Positions 1 to 7,777 of a stretch of DNA of 64,000 nucleotides are shown here, in pieces. This DNA is from Bacteroidota bacterium (lineage in GTDB: Bacteria; Bacteroidota; Bacteroidia; Chitinophagales; UBA10324): assembly GCA_014190575.1 (NCBI GenBank), contig BJGQ01000008.1, positions 20,151-84,150 on the forward strand, in the 5' to 3' direction. The notes under the pieces are model-generated. The model searched no databases and was not told the DNA's origin. It saw nothing but the letters and a program-made list of their open reading frames with translations. A program made the translations under genes and the position numbers. Numbering within the stretch: the stretch's first letter is position 1; every line of letters starts with the position of its first letter.

Positions 1-1308
1 AACACCACGAAATTTTTCCAGCAATTTTTTCGCTTCAATTTTATCAGCAGCAACCGGAACATAAAATGCTTCCTTCGGTTTTACTGCGAATGATAAACCA
101 ACCACTTCAGCATTGTTTGCATCTACGCCAGTTGTTTCTGTATCGAAACAAAATTCTTTTGATGATGAAAGTAGTTGCAATAAATTGTTCAGTTTTTTTT
201 CATCATCAACTAAAATATAATTGTGTTCTGTATCGGAAATGGAATTGAGGTTCTTCGGAATATTTTCTTCAGCATCATCTAAAGCTGAGGCAACTGAATT
301 TCCGAACAAATCTTTTTGTCCGCCACTGCGCAGGGTGTCCTCGTTCCTGCGGTCACCCTGCTGGGACCCGACTGTACCAATCTGACTAGCTGCAATAATT
401 TCTGCCTGACCGACAGAAAATTTTTCCCCGAGAATTCTTTTTCCAAGTGTCCGGAATTCCAGTTCATTGAAAATCTCCGCAAGTTTTTCGCGATTGGGTT
501 CTTCCATATCAAAATTGTGCTCATCCCAATTAACCGGCACATCTAAAATTATAGTCGCGAGTTTTTTGGAGAGAATGGCTTTGTCTTTATGCTCCTCCAC
601 TTTCTCTTTCAACTTCCCTTTCAGTTTATCAGTATTGATAATCAGGTTTTCTATTGAATCAAATTCCTTGATTAATTTTTTTGCTGTCACTTCTCCCACA
701 CCTGGAATACCAGGAATATTATCTACAGCATCGCCCATCAAACCCAAAATATCTTTCACTTGGTCAATGCGATCAATTTCCCACTTCGCTTTTATTTCAT
801 GCACACCAAGAATCTGTTCAGCATTTCCGAATGCCGGTGGTTTCCAAATAAAAATATTTTCGCTCACCAACTGACCATAATCTTTATCAGGAGTTACCAT
901 GTAAACTTTAAATCCTTTTTGCTCAGCAAGTTTTGCGAGTGTACCAATCACATCATCAGCTTCGTATCCATCACACTCAATAAGTGGAATGTTGAATGCA
1001 CGAATAACATCCTTGATGTACGGAATGTTCGAAACCAAATCTTCGGGTGCTTCTTGTCTGTTTGCTTTGTAATCAGCAAAGTCGGTGTGCCGCTCGGTTG
1101 GTGCAGCAGTATCAAAACATACTGCAATGTGTGAGGGTTTTTCTTTCTTCAATAAATCCAGCAGTGTGTTTGTGAAACCTTGAATGGCTGAAGTGTTCAT
1201 GCCTTTCGAGTTGATTAGCGGATTTTTTGCAAATGCATAGTATGCGCGAAAGATGAGCGCGAATGCATCCAACAGAAATAATCTTTTGTCTTCGGGGTTT
1301 CCGTTCAT
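1..1308 (-). CDS. polA: DNA polymerase I, N-terminal part (runs off the window)
   Basis: This gene reads on the minus strand from an ATG at 1308 and is open to the window edge, giving 436 residues. It encodes the DNA repair and Okazaki-fragment processing polymerase. Residues about 8-265 form the 5'-3' exonuclease (FLLDAFALIFRAYYAF at the start, then the acidic YEADDVIG and TPDKDYG motifs, and a helix-hairpin-helix GIPGVGEVTAKKL). After a variable linker, residues from about 380 start the 3'-5' proofreading exonuclease, with its DxE motif visible as FDTETTG, so proofreading is probably active. The polymerase domain lies outside the window. Residues about 310-335 of the linker are encoded by an unusually GC-rich palindromic stretch, described separately. 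Identification is firm. Confidence 0.96.
   Translation of the reverse strand, partial: MNGNPEDKRLFLLDAFALIFRAYYAFAKNPLINSKGMNTSAIQGFTNTLLDLLKKEKPSHIAVCFDTAAPTERHTDFADYKANRQEAPEDLVSNIPYIKDVIRAFNIPLIECDGYEADDVIGTLAKLAEQKGFKVYMVTPDKDYGQLVSENIFIWKPPAFGNAEQILGVHEIKAKWEIDRIDQVKDILGLMGDAVDNIPGIPGVGEVTAKKLIKEFDSIENLIINTDKLKGKLKEKVEEHKDKAILSKKLATIILDVPVNWDEHNFDMEEPNREKLAEIFNELEFRTLGKRILGEKFSVGQAEIIAASQIGTVGSQQGDRRNEDTLRSGGQKDLFGNSVASALDDAEENIPKNLNSISDTEHNYILVDDEKKLNNLLQLLSSSKEFCFDTETTGVDANNAEVVGLSFAVKPKEAFYVPVAADKIEAKKLLEKFRGV
318..378. repeat. GC-rich palindromic stretch inside the polA linker
   Basis: This stretch is far richer in G+C than the surrounding polA sequence. It contains a perfect 7-bp inverted repeat, CAGGGTG at 331-337 and CACCCTG at 354-360. 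It is read in frame by polA as a hydrophilic segment (around QQGDRRNEDTLRSGG) between the two exonuclease domains, where Pol I homologues vary in length. It looks like a small palindromic repeat inserted in frame. No clear target duplication was found, so insertion is an inference. Confidence 0.5.
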
Positions 1309-1364
1309 TTTTGATTCATTAGTTTATTAGTTCAATCGTTCATTGGTGATTCGGGTATTAGGTT

Positions 1365-1395
1365 CTGCCGACTGCATACTGCCAACTGCCTACTG
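1365..1395. repeat. degenerate CTGCC(G/A)ACTGC simple repeat
   Basis: A short run of imperfect repeats of the type ACTGCCNACTGCNTACTG fills the space between polA and the AhpD-like gene and overlaps that gene's TAG stop (1390-1392). Similar runs, seen again at 47651-47685, are common low-complexity intergenic filler in Bacteroidota genomes. No function is evident. Confidence 0.55.
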
Positions 1396-1731
1396 ATTCA
1401 CAGCTTCCCAATATTCAACTGCTCTTCTTGTGTGCGGAATCACGATGGTGCCGCCAACAATATTGGCAATGGCGAACACTTCAAAAATTTCATCTTGTGT
1501 TACACCTTCGTCCTTGCATTTTCCAACATGGTATTTTATGCAATCGTCGCAACGCAAAACCATGGAAGCGACTAATCCGAGCATCTCTTTTGTTTTTACA
1601 TTGAGCGCGCCTTCCATGTAAGTGTTGGTGTCAAGATTGAAAAGGCGATTCAACACCTTGTTATTTGCGCCGGTGATTTTGTCATTCATGCGCGCGCGGT
1701 AATCATTAAAGTCTTTTACTAAATCACTCAT
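1390..1731 (-). CDS. carboxymuconolactone decarboxylase / AhpD-like family protein
   Basis: A 113-residue all-helical protein of the CMD/AhpD fold. It carries the redox-active CxxC as C61-D-D-C64 followed by H68, in the order typical of AhpD-like alkylhydroperoxidases (CxxCxxxH). The C-terminal IANIVGGTIVIPH segment matches the second half of the CMD domain. Family members reduce peroxides via a disulfide relay or decarboxylate lactones; the Cys pair favours a peroxidase-like or general redox role, but the substrate cannot be read from sequence. The gene lies downstream of the EamA transporter and upstream of polA on the same strand, with gaps too large to assert an operon. The ATG at 1731 is the natural start. 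Confidence 0.88.
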   Translation of the reverse strand: MSDLVKDFNDYRARMNDKITGANNKVLNRLFNLDTNTYMEGALNVKTKEMLGLVASMVLRCDDCIKYHVGKCKDEGVTQDEIFEVFAIANIVGGTIVIPHTRRAVEYWEAVNQ

Positions 1732-1795
1732 GTAAATATTATTTTGAAGTTGAAGGTAAATGAAATCAGAAATCAGGAAAGAATAAAATAAAAAA

Positions 1796-1821
1796 CCCCT
1801 GCTGAATCACTTCTGCAGGGG
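1796..1821 (-). terminator. rho-independent terminator, minus strand
   Basis: Arms CCCCTGC (1796-1802) and GCAGGGG (1815-1821) enclose a 12-nt loop. Read on the minus strand the hairpin is followed by a T-rich run ending in TTTTTTATTTT. It probably ends transcripts entering from the EamA gene at 1963-2877. Confidence 0.7.
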
Positions 1822-1832
1822 CGCCTAAACAC

Positions 1833-1865
1833 TATCCGGAATCGAACACTAATCAAGTCCGGATA
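1833..1865 (-). other. hairpin of unknown role next to a terminator
   Basis: A perfect 8-bp stem, TATCCGGA (1833-1840) with TCCGGATA (1858-1865), encloses a 17-nt loop that on the minus strand contains GTTCGATTCC, resembling a tRNA T-arm. No D arm, anticodon arm or acceptor stem could be built around it, so it is not a tRNA. Together with the downstream terminator it could be the 3' end of a small RNA or a structured 3' UTR of the EamA gene. Confidence 0.4.
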
Positions 1866-1962
1866 CTTTAGTAATATTTTTAGTTATTCATTTTTAATAT
1901 TTGAAATTAATTGTTGCTTTAAAATTAACTACTTTTTAATTGTATCAAAATTTCAACATAAA

Positions 1963-2877
1963 TTATTTGTCAGAATTCAGTTTCTGAATAGGAAATTTTA
2001 TTGATTGAATGCTCACCAGATATACTCCTGTAAAGATTAATATCATGGCCAATATTTTTATGCCGCTTAAATCATCTTTGCCTAAAAGCATGGCAAAAAT
2101 TGTTGCCAATGCAGGTTGTATATAAATATAAATTCCGGCCAATGACGGGTCAGCGTTTTTTAAAGCAAGAATATTAAACAGGTAAGCAAAAAAAGTAGTG
2201 GCGATAACTATGAATGAAAGTTCGTACCAAATGGATGGTGAAAATGAATTCCAATTGATAGAATGAAACTGATTCCAGCCAACAGGCATCACAAAAATCC
2301 ATCCAAATAAAAACACCCACTTAATAATTGTAATTGGATGATACTTGTGCATCAATGGTTTTACAATAACCAGATAAACTGCATACGATGCAGCATTAAT
2401 CATTACATAGATATCTCCTTCGGCAGTTGTTGTGCTAAATGAAATTTCTTTTCCGAAAACTGTAATGACCAATGCACCGCAAATGCCAATGAGTATTCCA
2501 ATGATCTTGAGTGGAGTAATTCTTTCATCTTTTAATAAACCCGACAATACCAAAACAATGATTGGTGTTGTGGTCATAATTAATGCGGCATGGATTGGAG
2601 TTGTAATGGACAGCCCTTTGAAAAATAAAAGTTGATTGATTGCTACACCAAAAAACCCACATGCAATTAAAAGTGGAATGTCTTTTCGTTTAATTTTTTC
2701 ACGAATAAAAAAAGTATGAACAACCAGAAACAAAACCAATGACACACTAACCCTGATAACTATTGCTCCAAATGGTTGAATGTAATGTGGCACTACATCT
2801 TTGGCAATGGTAAAACTGATTCCATAAATAAGATTGGCTAGAAATAAAAACAAATGCGCTTGAAAGGTTTTGCTCAT
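1963..2877 (-). CDS. EamA-family (DMT superfamily) transporter
   Basis: A 304-residue inner-membrane protein with about ten hydrophobic segments arranged as two EamA repeats, each of five helices; the second begins near residue 155 (YVMINAASYAVYLV). The first repeat has the usual opening FLANLIYGISFTIAK and the proline-rich ILSGLLKDERITPLKIIGILI link. DMT exporters of this type move amino acids, metabolites or drugs, but the substrate cannot be told from sequence. Length fits the family (about 290-310). It starts at an ATG at 2877 and lies in tandem downstream of the large outer-membrane protein gene with a 61-base gap. The terminator-like hairpin at 1796-1821 lies downstream. Confidence 0.9.
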   Translation of the reverse strand: MSKTFQAHLFLFLANLIYGISFTIAKDVVPHYIQPFGAIVIRVSVSLVLFLVVHTFFIREKIKRKDIPLLIACGFFGVAINQLLFFKGLSITTPIHAALIMTTTPIIVLVLSGLLKDERITPLKIIGILIGICGALVITVFGKEISFSTTTAEGDIYVMINAASYAVYLVIVKPLMHKYHPITIIKWVFLFGWIFVMPVGWNQFHSINWNSFSPSIWYELSFIVIATTFFAYLFNILALKNADPSLAGIYIYIQPALATIFAMLLGKDDLSGIKILAMILIFTGVYLVSIQSIKFPIQKLNSDK

Positions 2878-2938
2878 TCACACAAATGTAGATTCATTAA
2901 AATGCTATTGAAATTAATTAGCTCCTATTTCCTAACTA

Positions 2939-5900
2939 TTAAAAGTCTGTTCCAATTGAGAAATACCATAATCCTTTATTCAAAACACCACTGTCCCAAC
3001 CTCTTGCATAATCAAGCTTTACAAAATATCCGAAAAGATTTGTTCTTGCACCTACACCAAAGCCTGCAACCAATGGTTCGCGGAAATAATTTACCTGAAC
3101 AGTTATAGGGCCTTCGTTTATGGTTGTTGTGTTGAAAGGATTGTTTTCGCTGTAAGGTGAAAAACCCTGCCAGGCGGTACCGGCATCAAAAAATCCAACC
3201 AACTGAAAATTGCGAATGAATTCTGAACGAATAGGTGAATTAAATAAATAACTGAAAACCGGAAAACGAATTTCGGTATTCACCAATGCGAATGAATTTC
3301 CATTTCGAATATTCTGTTCAAAACCACGAAGATTTGTTGCCAACGACTGAAATGCATAATTAGCAGTTTGACTCACCGCTGTATTTGTATTGAACTTGGG
3401 AATAAACCAACCATCAATACCTCCAACATAGTAAACAACTTTTCCATCGCCCCACGATGAAGCACCTGAAATTCTTGTTGCCCAGATAATGTTGCGATGA
3501 ATTTTTTGATAGTGTCGATAATCAACTCCGGCAACAAAAAGAAACGGTCCGTTCTTTTTTGCTAACCCCATTACATCAGTAAAAAATTTATATCGTGTGC
3601 CATCTAAAATATTTGTTTGAAGTTTTAAAGTGTTATCAAAAACATATTCACCTCTTACCGAAATCCAGTTCTCGGTGTAATTATCTAATCCTAAACTAAA
3701 AATATCAGAACTTAAAAATACCAGTTGTTCCATGCGGTAAGATGCAATTGCTCTGATGCTTTTTGTGTAATCAAGCGGATAGCGATAGGCTGCTTCGAAA
3801 TAATTTGTTTTTGATTTTCCATAAACCGGATAAGCCCATAATGGTGCGGCATCGTATTGCTTAGCATCAGTTCTGCGATAGAAAGTATATTTTTTATCCA
3901 ATCGTTTTTTGAGATCTTCAAACGAAAAGAAATATTCGTTGCCGCCTAAACTTGTTGGAATCCGAAATCCTCCGGTGAAATGATAATCTTCAAACAAATC
4001 AGTAGTGCTGAGTTTTATCAAACCATTCAAACCCGGATTAACAAACTGCCCGCCATTGGGTGCATAACTCTGGTAGCGACTGATAATTAAATTATTATCA
4101 AGTTGCGACACCACATAATCAGTGGAGAAACGGGGAGCATATGGAAGAATTTTACTGAACTTAATTCGCCAGTCTTTCTTCAAAGTGGTTTCAGTTTTCT
4201 CTTCTTTACTTTTTATTTCTGTAATTGGTTTTTGCGAAAACTCACTCTGGAAAATATAATTATTAATATCAATCTTACTTGTGTCACTTTTTGTTTTTGA
4301 AGAGTCAACTGCAATTGCAGGAGACATTTTCTTTTTCTTATCTTCTAAAATTTGCTTGTCAACTAATTGCTGAATGTATCCTGTGTTTGGAAGAGCAGTA
4401 TGTTTAGTTGTATCAATCTCTTTTAAGTTTTTTGTTTCAACGAAAAAATATTTTCCATTATCGAAATACAATTCTGCGATCTTTCCTGCCTTCAAAGCAT
4501 TCTCTTGTTCAAGAATGCTGTTGTCGTAATTTGTATTGTTAAACGAGTGCGCCACATCACAATACATCGGAATTTTTTTGGTGGAATCAGGATGAATATT
4601 TCCGGATGCGATTAATGAATCCATATTGTATTTCGGATTCAGAATTACTGAATCAGCGAAATAATAAAAGTAATTGTAGTGGTCGAACACCGAATCTATG
4701 TATGCTACATAGCGATTATTGATTCCGTTTTTATCGCTGGTATAGGAGAAAAAATTATCGTTGTAACCGGTTGCATTTCTTTCATCTGCATTCGGAGTTT
4801 TGGTCACACGGGTTAAAAGTTTATCTTTTGTTTTCAGGTTGAAATAAAATAAATCGAAACTACCCAAGGGCATTATGGTATCTAATTGGCCGGTGCGAAG
4901 TGTATCATCCAATCGGTTTGAACTCCACAGCACAATAGTTCTGTTCGTTAATTTTACAAAGTGGGGATCCAAATCATCATAAAAATCATTGGTTATCTGA
5001 TCAATTTTTCCGGAGAGATAATTCATTATATAAATATCACTCTGACTTTTATTTACTGCGCTCATCACAATGGTTTTCGGATCGACGCCAAATGAAATGC
5101 TCAGTATTTTTTGAAAGTTGGTTACAACATGTTCCGTTTTTTTCTTCTTCTCAAAATCATAAACATCAATAAATACTTTTCCTTTTTTCTCAACAATCAT
5201 TGCGAGTTTATTTCCGGTTGGATCCCAAGCTGTAAGCGGATAAGAATAATCAATCGGCTGTGTAATATTTTTAAATCCACCGCGCAAATAAGTGCGACGA
5301 TGTTTTTTTTCTATGTCATAAACTTTCACTTTATATTTTCCTAATTCATTTTCGCAATAAGCAACCCGCTCAAAAGTTGGGTCAGGTTTAAACTGATAAT
5401 ATTTCCGCCCCTTCCTTGTTTTCAACGAAACTTTATTCAATGTAGTTGGATCAGTTTTTACTGATTGTTCTAACGCATATTGATTTCCGTAATAATTATT
5501 GAAATCTGCAATTAATTGTTTCAAGGTTTTGCCAATCACGAAATTAAATCCACTCTCCACGCTTCGGTTAATTCTTGTGAGGTACAAAATGTTGGGGATG
5601 GAAGTGGCTCCATAATTCCGTGCTATGTAATACCAAAGTGCTTGACCGGCAAATTTTGCTCCTTCACCTGTGAGGCGATTAAAATTTTTATACTTGCCCG
5701 ACAGAACTCCAATACGCAAGCGGTTATCCAGTTCAGTGCTCCAGTCTTTTCCAATGTAAGAAGCTAATCCTTCGGTGTACCATGAGGGCAAATTCAACAA
5801 CACAGCATTCTGTAATACTTCCTGAATGTTTCCACCGAACATCATATTATCCAAACAAATTTTTGCAATACCTTCTCGTATCTGAATTAATAAATCGTTG

Positions 5901-6418
5901 TGATTGCCATTGAAGTATACAAACATTTTGTTGCCTATAATTTTGGTTGTGCCTCCGGTATTATTCTGCTCCACACCATAACCAATATTCGATTGTTTAA
6001 GGTCGCTCAGGTTATTATAAATGAGAATGTCAATGTTGTCGTTTACTTTATATTCCAATGCATCTTCCACACTTTCAATTTGTCGTTCTCCCTCGGTGAT
6101 TACAAATTTTCCGAGGTCTTGCCCACCTAAATAAAAATAAACGGCAAAGCGATCTGATTTATAAAACGACCAGATGAAATCACTGTACTGAACACGATTT
6201 TGACCGAACTCTTCTTGCGTGGTTTGAGCAAATAGCGGTGAACAGAAAAAAGAAATGATAAATAGAAAAAATAATGAATTCAATATTTTTTCGCCTCGTC
6301 GAGTATATTCACTTCTACCTCGGCGCAAGTCTTCATGCGCCAAAACTTTCGGTTCGTGGGGACACGAACCGAAGCGGTATTGTGGGATAAGAAAAAATAA
6401 TGACCTCAGAAATTTCAT
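2939..6418 (-). CDS. large outer-membrane protein: gluzincin-like region, TolB-type propeller, BamA/D15-type barrel
   Basis: About 1159 residues from the ATG at 6418 (MKFLRS). After a signal region the protein shows a peptidase-like domain with the WYTEGLASYIG motif of basic-secretory/gluzincin-like Bacteroidota proteins; no HExxH was found, so catalysis is doubtful. Residues about 350-560 contain WD40/TolB-like blades (ISFGVDPKTIVMSAVN, DPHFVKLTNRTIVLWSSN). The C-terminal 400 residues are aromatic-rich and strand-like, contain GFFDAGTAW and GVGARTNLFGYFVKLDYARGW, and end in phenylalanine, typical of a D15/BamA-related barrel. The signal peptide is split by an in-frame palindromic insertion (6264-6403): the flanks join as MKFLRSLFFL + FIISFFCSPLFAQ. 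Whether the product is still exported is unclear; a TTG at about 6284 could serve as a new start. Confidence 0.82.
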   Translation of the reverse strand: MKFLRSLFFLIPQYRFGSCPHEPKVLAHEDLRRGRSEYTRRGEKILNSLFFLFIISFFCSPLFAQTTQEEFGQNRVQYSDFIWSFYKSDRFAVYFYLGGQDLGKFVITEGERQIESVEDALEYKVNDNIDILIYNNLSDLKQSNIGYGVEQNNTGGTTKIIGNKMFVYFNGNHNDLLIQIREGIAKICLDNMMFGGNIQEVLQNAVLLNLPSWYTEGLASYIGKDWSTELDNRLRIGVLSGKYKNFNRLTGEGAKFAGQALWYYIARNYGATSIPNILYLTRINRSVESGFNFVIGKTLKQLIADFNNYYGNQYALEQSVKTDPTTLNKVSLKTRKGRKYYQFKPDPTFERVAYCENELGKYKVKVYDIEKKHRRTYLRGGFKNITQPIDYSYPLTAWDPTGNKLAMIVEKKGKVFIDVYDFEKKKKTEHVVTNFQKILSISFGVDPKTIVMSAVNKSQSDIYIMNYLSGKIDQITNDFYDDLDPHFVKLTNRTIVLWSSNRLDDTLRTGQLDTIMPLGSFDLFYFNLKTKDKLLTRVTKTPNADERNATGYNDNFFSYTSDKNGINNRYVAYIDSVFDHYNYFYYFADSVILNPKYNMDSLIASGNIHPDSTKKIPMYCDVAHSFNNTNYDNSILEQENALKAGKIAELYFDNGKYFFVETKNLKEIDTTKHTALPNTGYIQQLVDKQILEDKKKKMSPAIAVDSSKTKSDTSKIDINNYIFQSEFSQKPITEIKSKEEKTETTLKKDWRIKFSKILPYAPRFSTDYVVSQLDNNLIISRYQSYAPNGGQFVNPGLNGLIKLSTTDLFEDYHFTGGFRIPTSLGGNEYFFSFEDLKKRLDKKYTFYRRTDAKQYDAAPLWAYPVYGKSKTNYFEAAYRYPLDYTKSIRAIASYRMEQLVFLSSDIFSLGLDNYTENWISVRGEYVFDNTLKLQTNILDGTRYKFFTDVMGLAKKNGPFLFVAGVDYRHYQKIHRNIIWATRISGASSWGDGKVVYYVGGIDGWFIPKFNTNTAVSQTANYAFQSLATNLRGFEQNIRNGNSFALVNTEIRFPVFSYLFNSPIRSEFIRNFQLVGFFDAGTAWQGFSPYSENNPFNTTTINEGPITVQVNYFREPLVAGFGVGARTNLFGYFVKLDYARGWDSGVLNKGLWYFSIGTDF
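6264..6403. repeat. 126-bp in-frame palindromic insertion with 14-bp direct repeats in a signal-peptide region
   Basis: Two identical 14-bp copies of AGAAAAAATAATGA lie at 6264-6277 and 6390-6403, exactly 126 bp (42 codons) apart. The DNA between them is GC-richer than its surroundings and holds a perfect 11-bp inverted repeat, TTCGGTTCGTG (6348-6358) and CACGAACCGAA (6363-6373), a second 6-bp stem, GGCGCA (6322-6327) and TGCGCC (6336-6341), and the short palindrome CTCGTCGAG. The arrangement is that of a small non-autonomous palindromic element with a target duplication. It keeps the reading frame of the host gene open. Confidence 0.82.
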
Positions 6419-6515
6419 TGCTGCACAAATATAATCACTCTGCATTGATGAACGGATTTGAAAAAAGATATTGTCCTTTGTTATAGAAATAAAATTTACA
6501 ACTCATTTTTGCACC

Positions 6516-7175
6516 ATGCTTCAAACTCATTTATTCACTTTCAATCCTTTTCAGGAAAACACTTATATATTATTTGATGAGACACATGAATGTGTAATCA
6601 TTGATCCGGGATGCAGTAACGATGCTGAACGAAATGAACTCACTCAATTTATTTCAACCAACAAACTGAAACCGGCTTTATTGCTCAACACGCATTCGCA
6701 TTTAGATCACATGCTTGGTAATAGTTTTATTAAACAGACTTACAACATTCCATTTCTGCTGCATAAAAATGAATTACCAATTTTGAATTTTGCAGTTGAA
6801 ACCGGTCGCAAGTATGGTGTTGTTATTACTCCATCTCCTGAACCCGATCGTTTTATAGAAGATGAAGAAGTTGTTCGATTCGGAAACACAGCATTAAAAA
6901 CTTTATACACTCCGGGTCACGCACCGGGTGAAGTTTCTTTTTATCATATCGAATCAAAAACCCTGATTGCAGGTGATGTGCTTTTCAATGGAAGCATTGG
7001 GCGATATGATTTTCCATTAAGTGATTACGAAAGTTTGATGCAAAGTATATTTAATAAGTTATTGGTGCTGCCAGATGATGTGAAAGTTTATTCAGGTCAT
7101 GGTTCGCCAACCACTATTGGAAAAGAGAAAAGAAGCAATCCATATTTATTGGAATATGCTGATGGATTGAAATAA
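6516..7175 (+). CDS. MBL-fold metallo-hydrolase, glyoxalase II-like
   Basis: A 219-residue cytoplasmic metallo-beta-lactamase-fold hydrolase. The zinc signature HxHxDH is present as NTHSHLDHM, followed by the third-site histidine in TPGHAPGEVSF, the bridging aspartate in GDVLF and the final histidine in YSGHGSPT. These match the YcbL/GloB-like subgroup that hydrolyses S-lactoylglutathione or related thioesters; the physiological substrate is unknown. I chose the ATG at 6516 because the protein then begins MLQTHLFTFNPFQENTY, the usual N-terminus of the subgroup; upstream codons are unrelated. The gene is divergent from the preceding outer-membrane gene and ends at a strong bidirectional terminator (7193-7227). 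Confidence 0.92.
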   Translation: MLQTHLFTFNPFQENTYILFDETHECVIIDPGCSNDAERNELTQFISTNKLKPALLLNTHSHLDHMLGNSFIKQTYNIPFLLHKNELPILNFAVETGRKYGVVITPSPEPDRFIEDEEVVRFGNTALKTLYTPGHAPGEVSFYHIESKTLIAGDVLFNGSIGRYDFPLSDYESLMQSIFNKLLVLPDDVKVYSGHGSPTTIGKEKRSNPYLLEYADGLK

Positions 7176-7192
7176 AAATTTATCCAAAAAAA

Positions 7193-7227
7193 AAGAAAGT
7201 CCACTTCTTACTGAAGTGGACTTTCTT
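7193..7227. terminator. bidirectional rho-independent terminator
   Basis: A perfect 15-bp stem, AAGAAAGTCCACTTC (7193-7207) and its complement at 7213-7227, has a 5-nt loop. An A-run lies before the stem and T-rich sequence after it, so it can serve both convergent genes, the MBL hydrolase (+) and the DUF3127 gene (-). Confidence 0.88.
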
Positions 7228-7255
7228 AAGCATAAAAATTTAAAATCTTATTGAA

Positions 7256-7654
7256 TTAAAACGGCAAATCGTCGTTGCCATTTGATGCTGCCGGCATTGC
7301 CGATGGCGCTGCTTGATTGCTGTATGAAGGAGCAACTTGATTGTAACTGTTATTATTTGAGTTGCTGTTTGATGATGCTCCGCTGCTGATATCAATTTTC
7401 CATGCTTTGATATCGGAGTACCACTTGCTGTTAAACTCTCTTGATTCTAGATTGAAAGCAATGCGCAATTCAGTACCGGGTTGGTAATTTGCTACCTGAT
7501 CAGCTTTATCACCAAAGCAACTGATACATACTTTCTTGGGAAATTGTTCAATTGTTTCAACAATCATGTCGCGTTTTTTCCAATCTCCACGCGCGCTTTT
7601 ACCAGCTACTTCCTGATTTACCTGAATGAGTTTTCCAATTAATTCGAGTGCCAT
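7256..7654 (-). CDS. DUF3127 family, OB-fold/SSB-like protein
   Basis: A 132-residue protein of the DUF3127 family found in Bacteroidota. Residues 1-95 are predicted beta-rich (MALELIGKLIQVNQEVAGKSARGDWKKRDMIV-type opening, then WYSDIKAWKI), consistent with an OB-like fold. A Ser/Asn/Gln/Ala-rich flexible tail follows and ends in DDLPF. That tip closely resembles the acidic DDDIPF end of single-stranded DNA-binding protein, which docks repair proteins. A role in DNA metabolism is therefore plausible, but this is inference and no enzyme motif is seen. Monocistronic, bounded by the terminator at 7193-7227. Confidence 0.85.
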   Translation of the reverse strand: MALELIGKLIQVNQEVAGKSARGDWKKRDMIVETIEQFPKKVCISCFGDKADQVANYQPGTELRIAFNLESREFNSKWYSDIKAWKIDISSGASSNSNSNNNSYNQVAPSYSNQAAPSAMPAASNGNDDLPF

Positions 7655-7777
7655 ATTATTTTTTTTTAGAAGTCAAATGTAAGTTTTGGTTTTAGAGTAA
7701 AAAGATTCTGGTATTAAAATATTTAGTCACAAACTATCCACAGAAATAGAGTATTTACCAACACTTTGAAAATGAGG

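Noticed and set aside
279..542. An 87-residue minus-strand frame overlapping polA
   Set aside because: It is an alternative frame of polA; polA's frame is continuous and carries all the motifs.
1833..1865. A possible tRNA on the minus strand, suggested by a GTTCGATTCC loop
   Set aside because: The 5-bp T-stem does not pair and no acceptor, D or anticodon arm can be drawn around it.
7725..7750. A DnaA box (CTATCCACA) hinting at a replication origin
   Set aside because: A single one-mismatch match without a cluster, an AT-rich unwinding element or dnaA/dnaN nearby.
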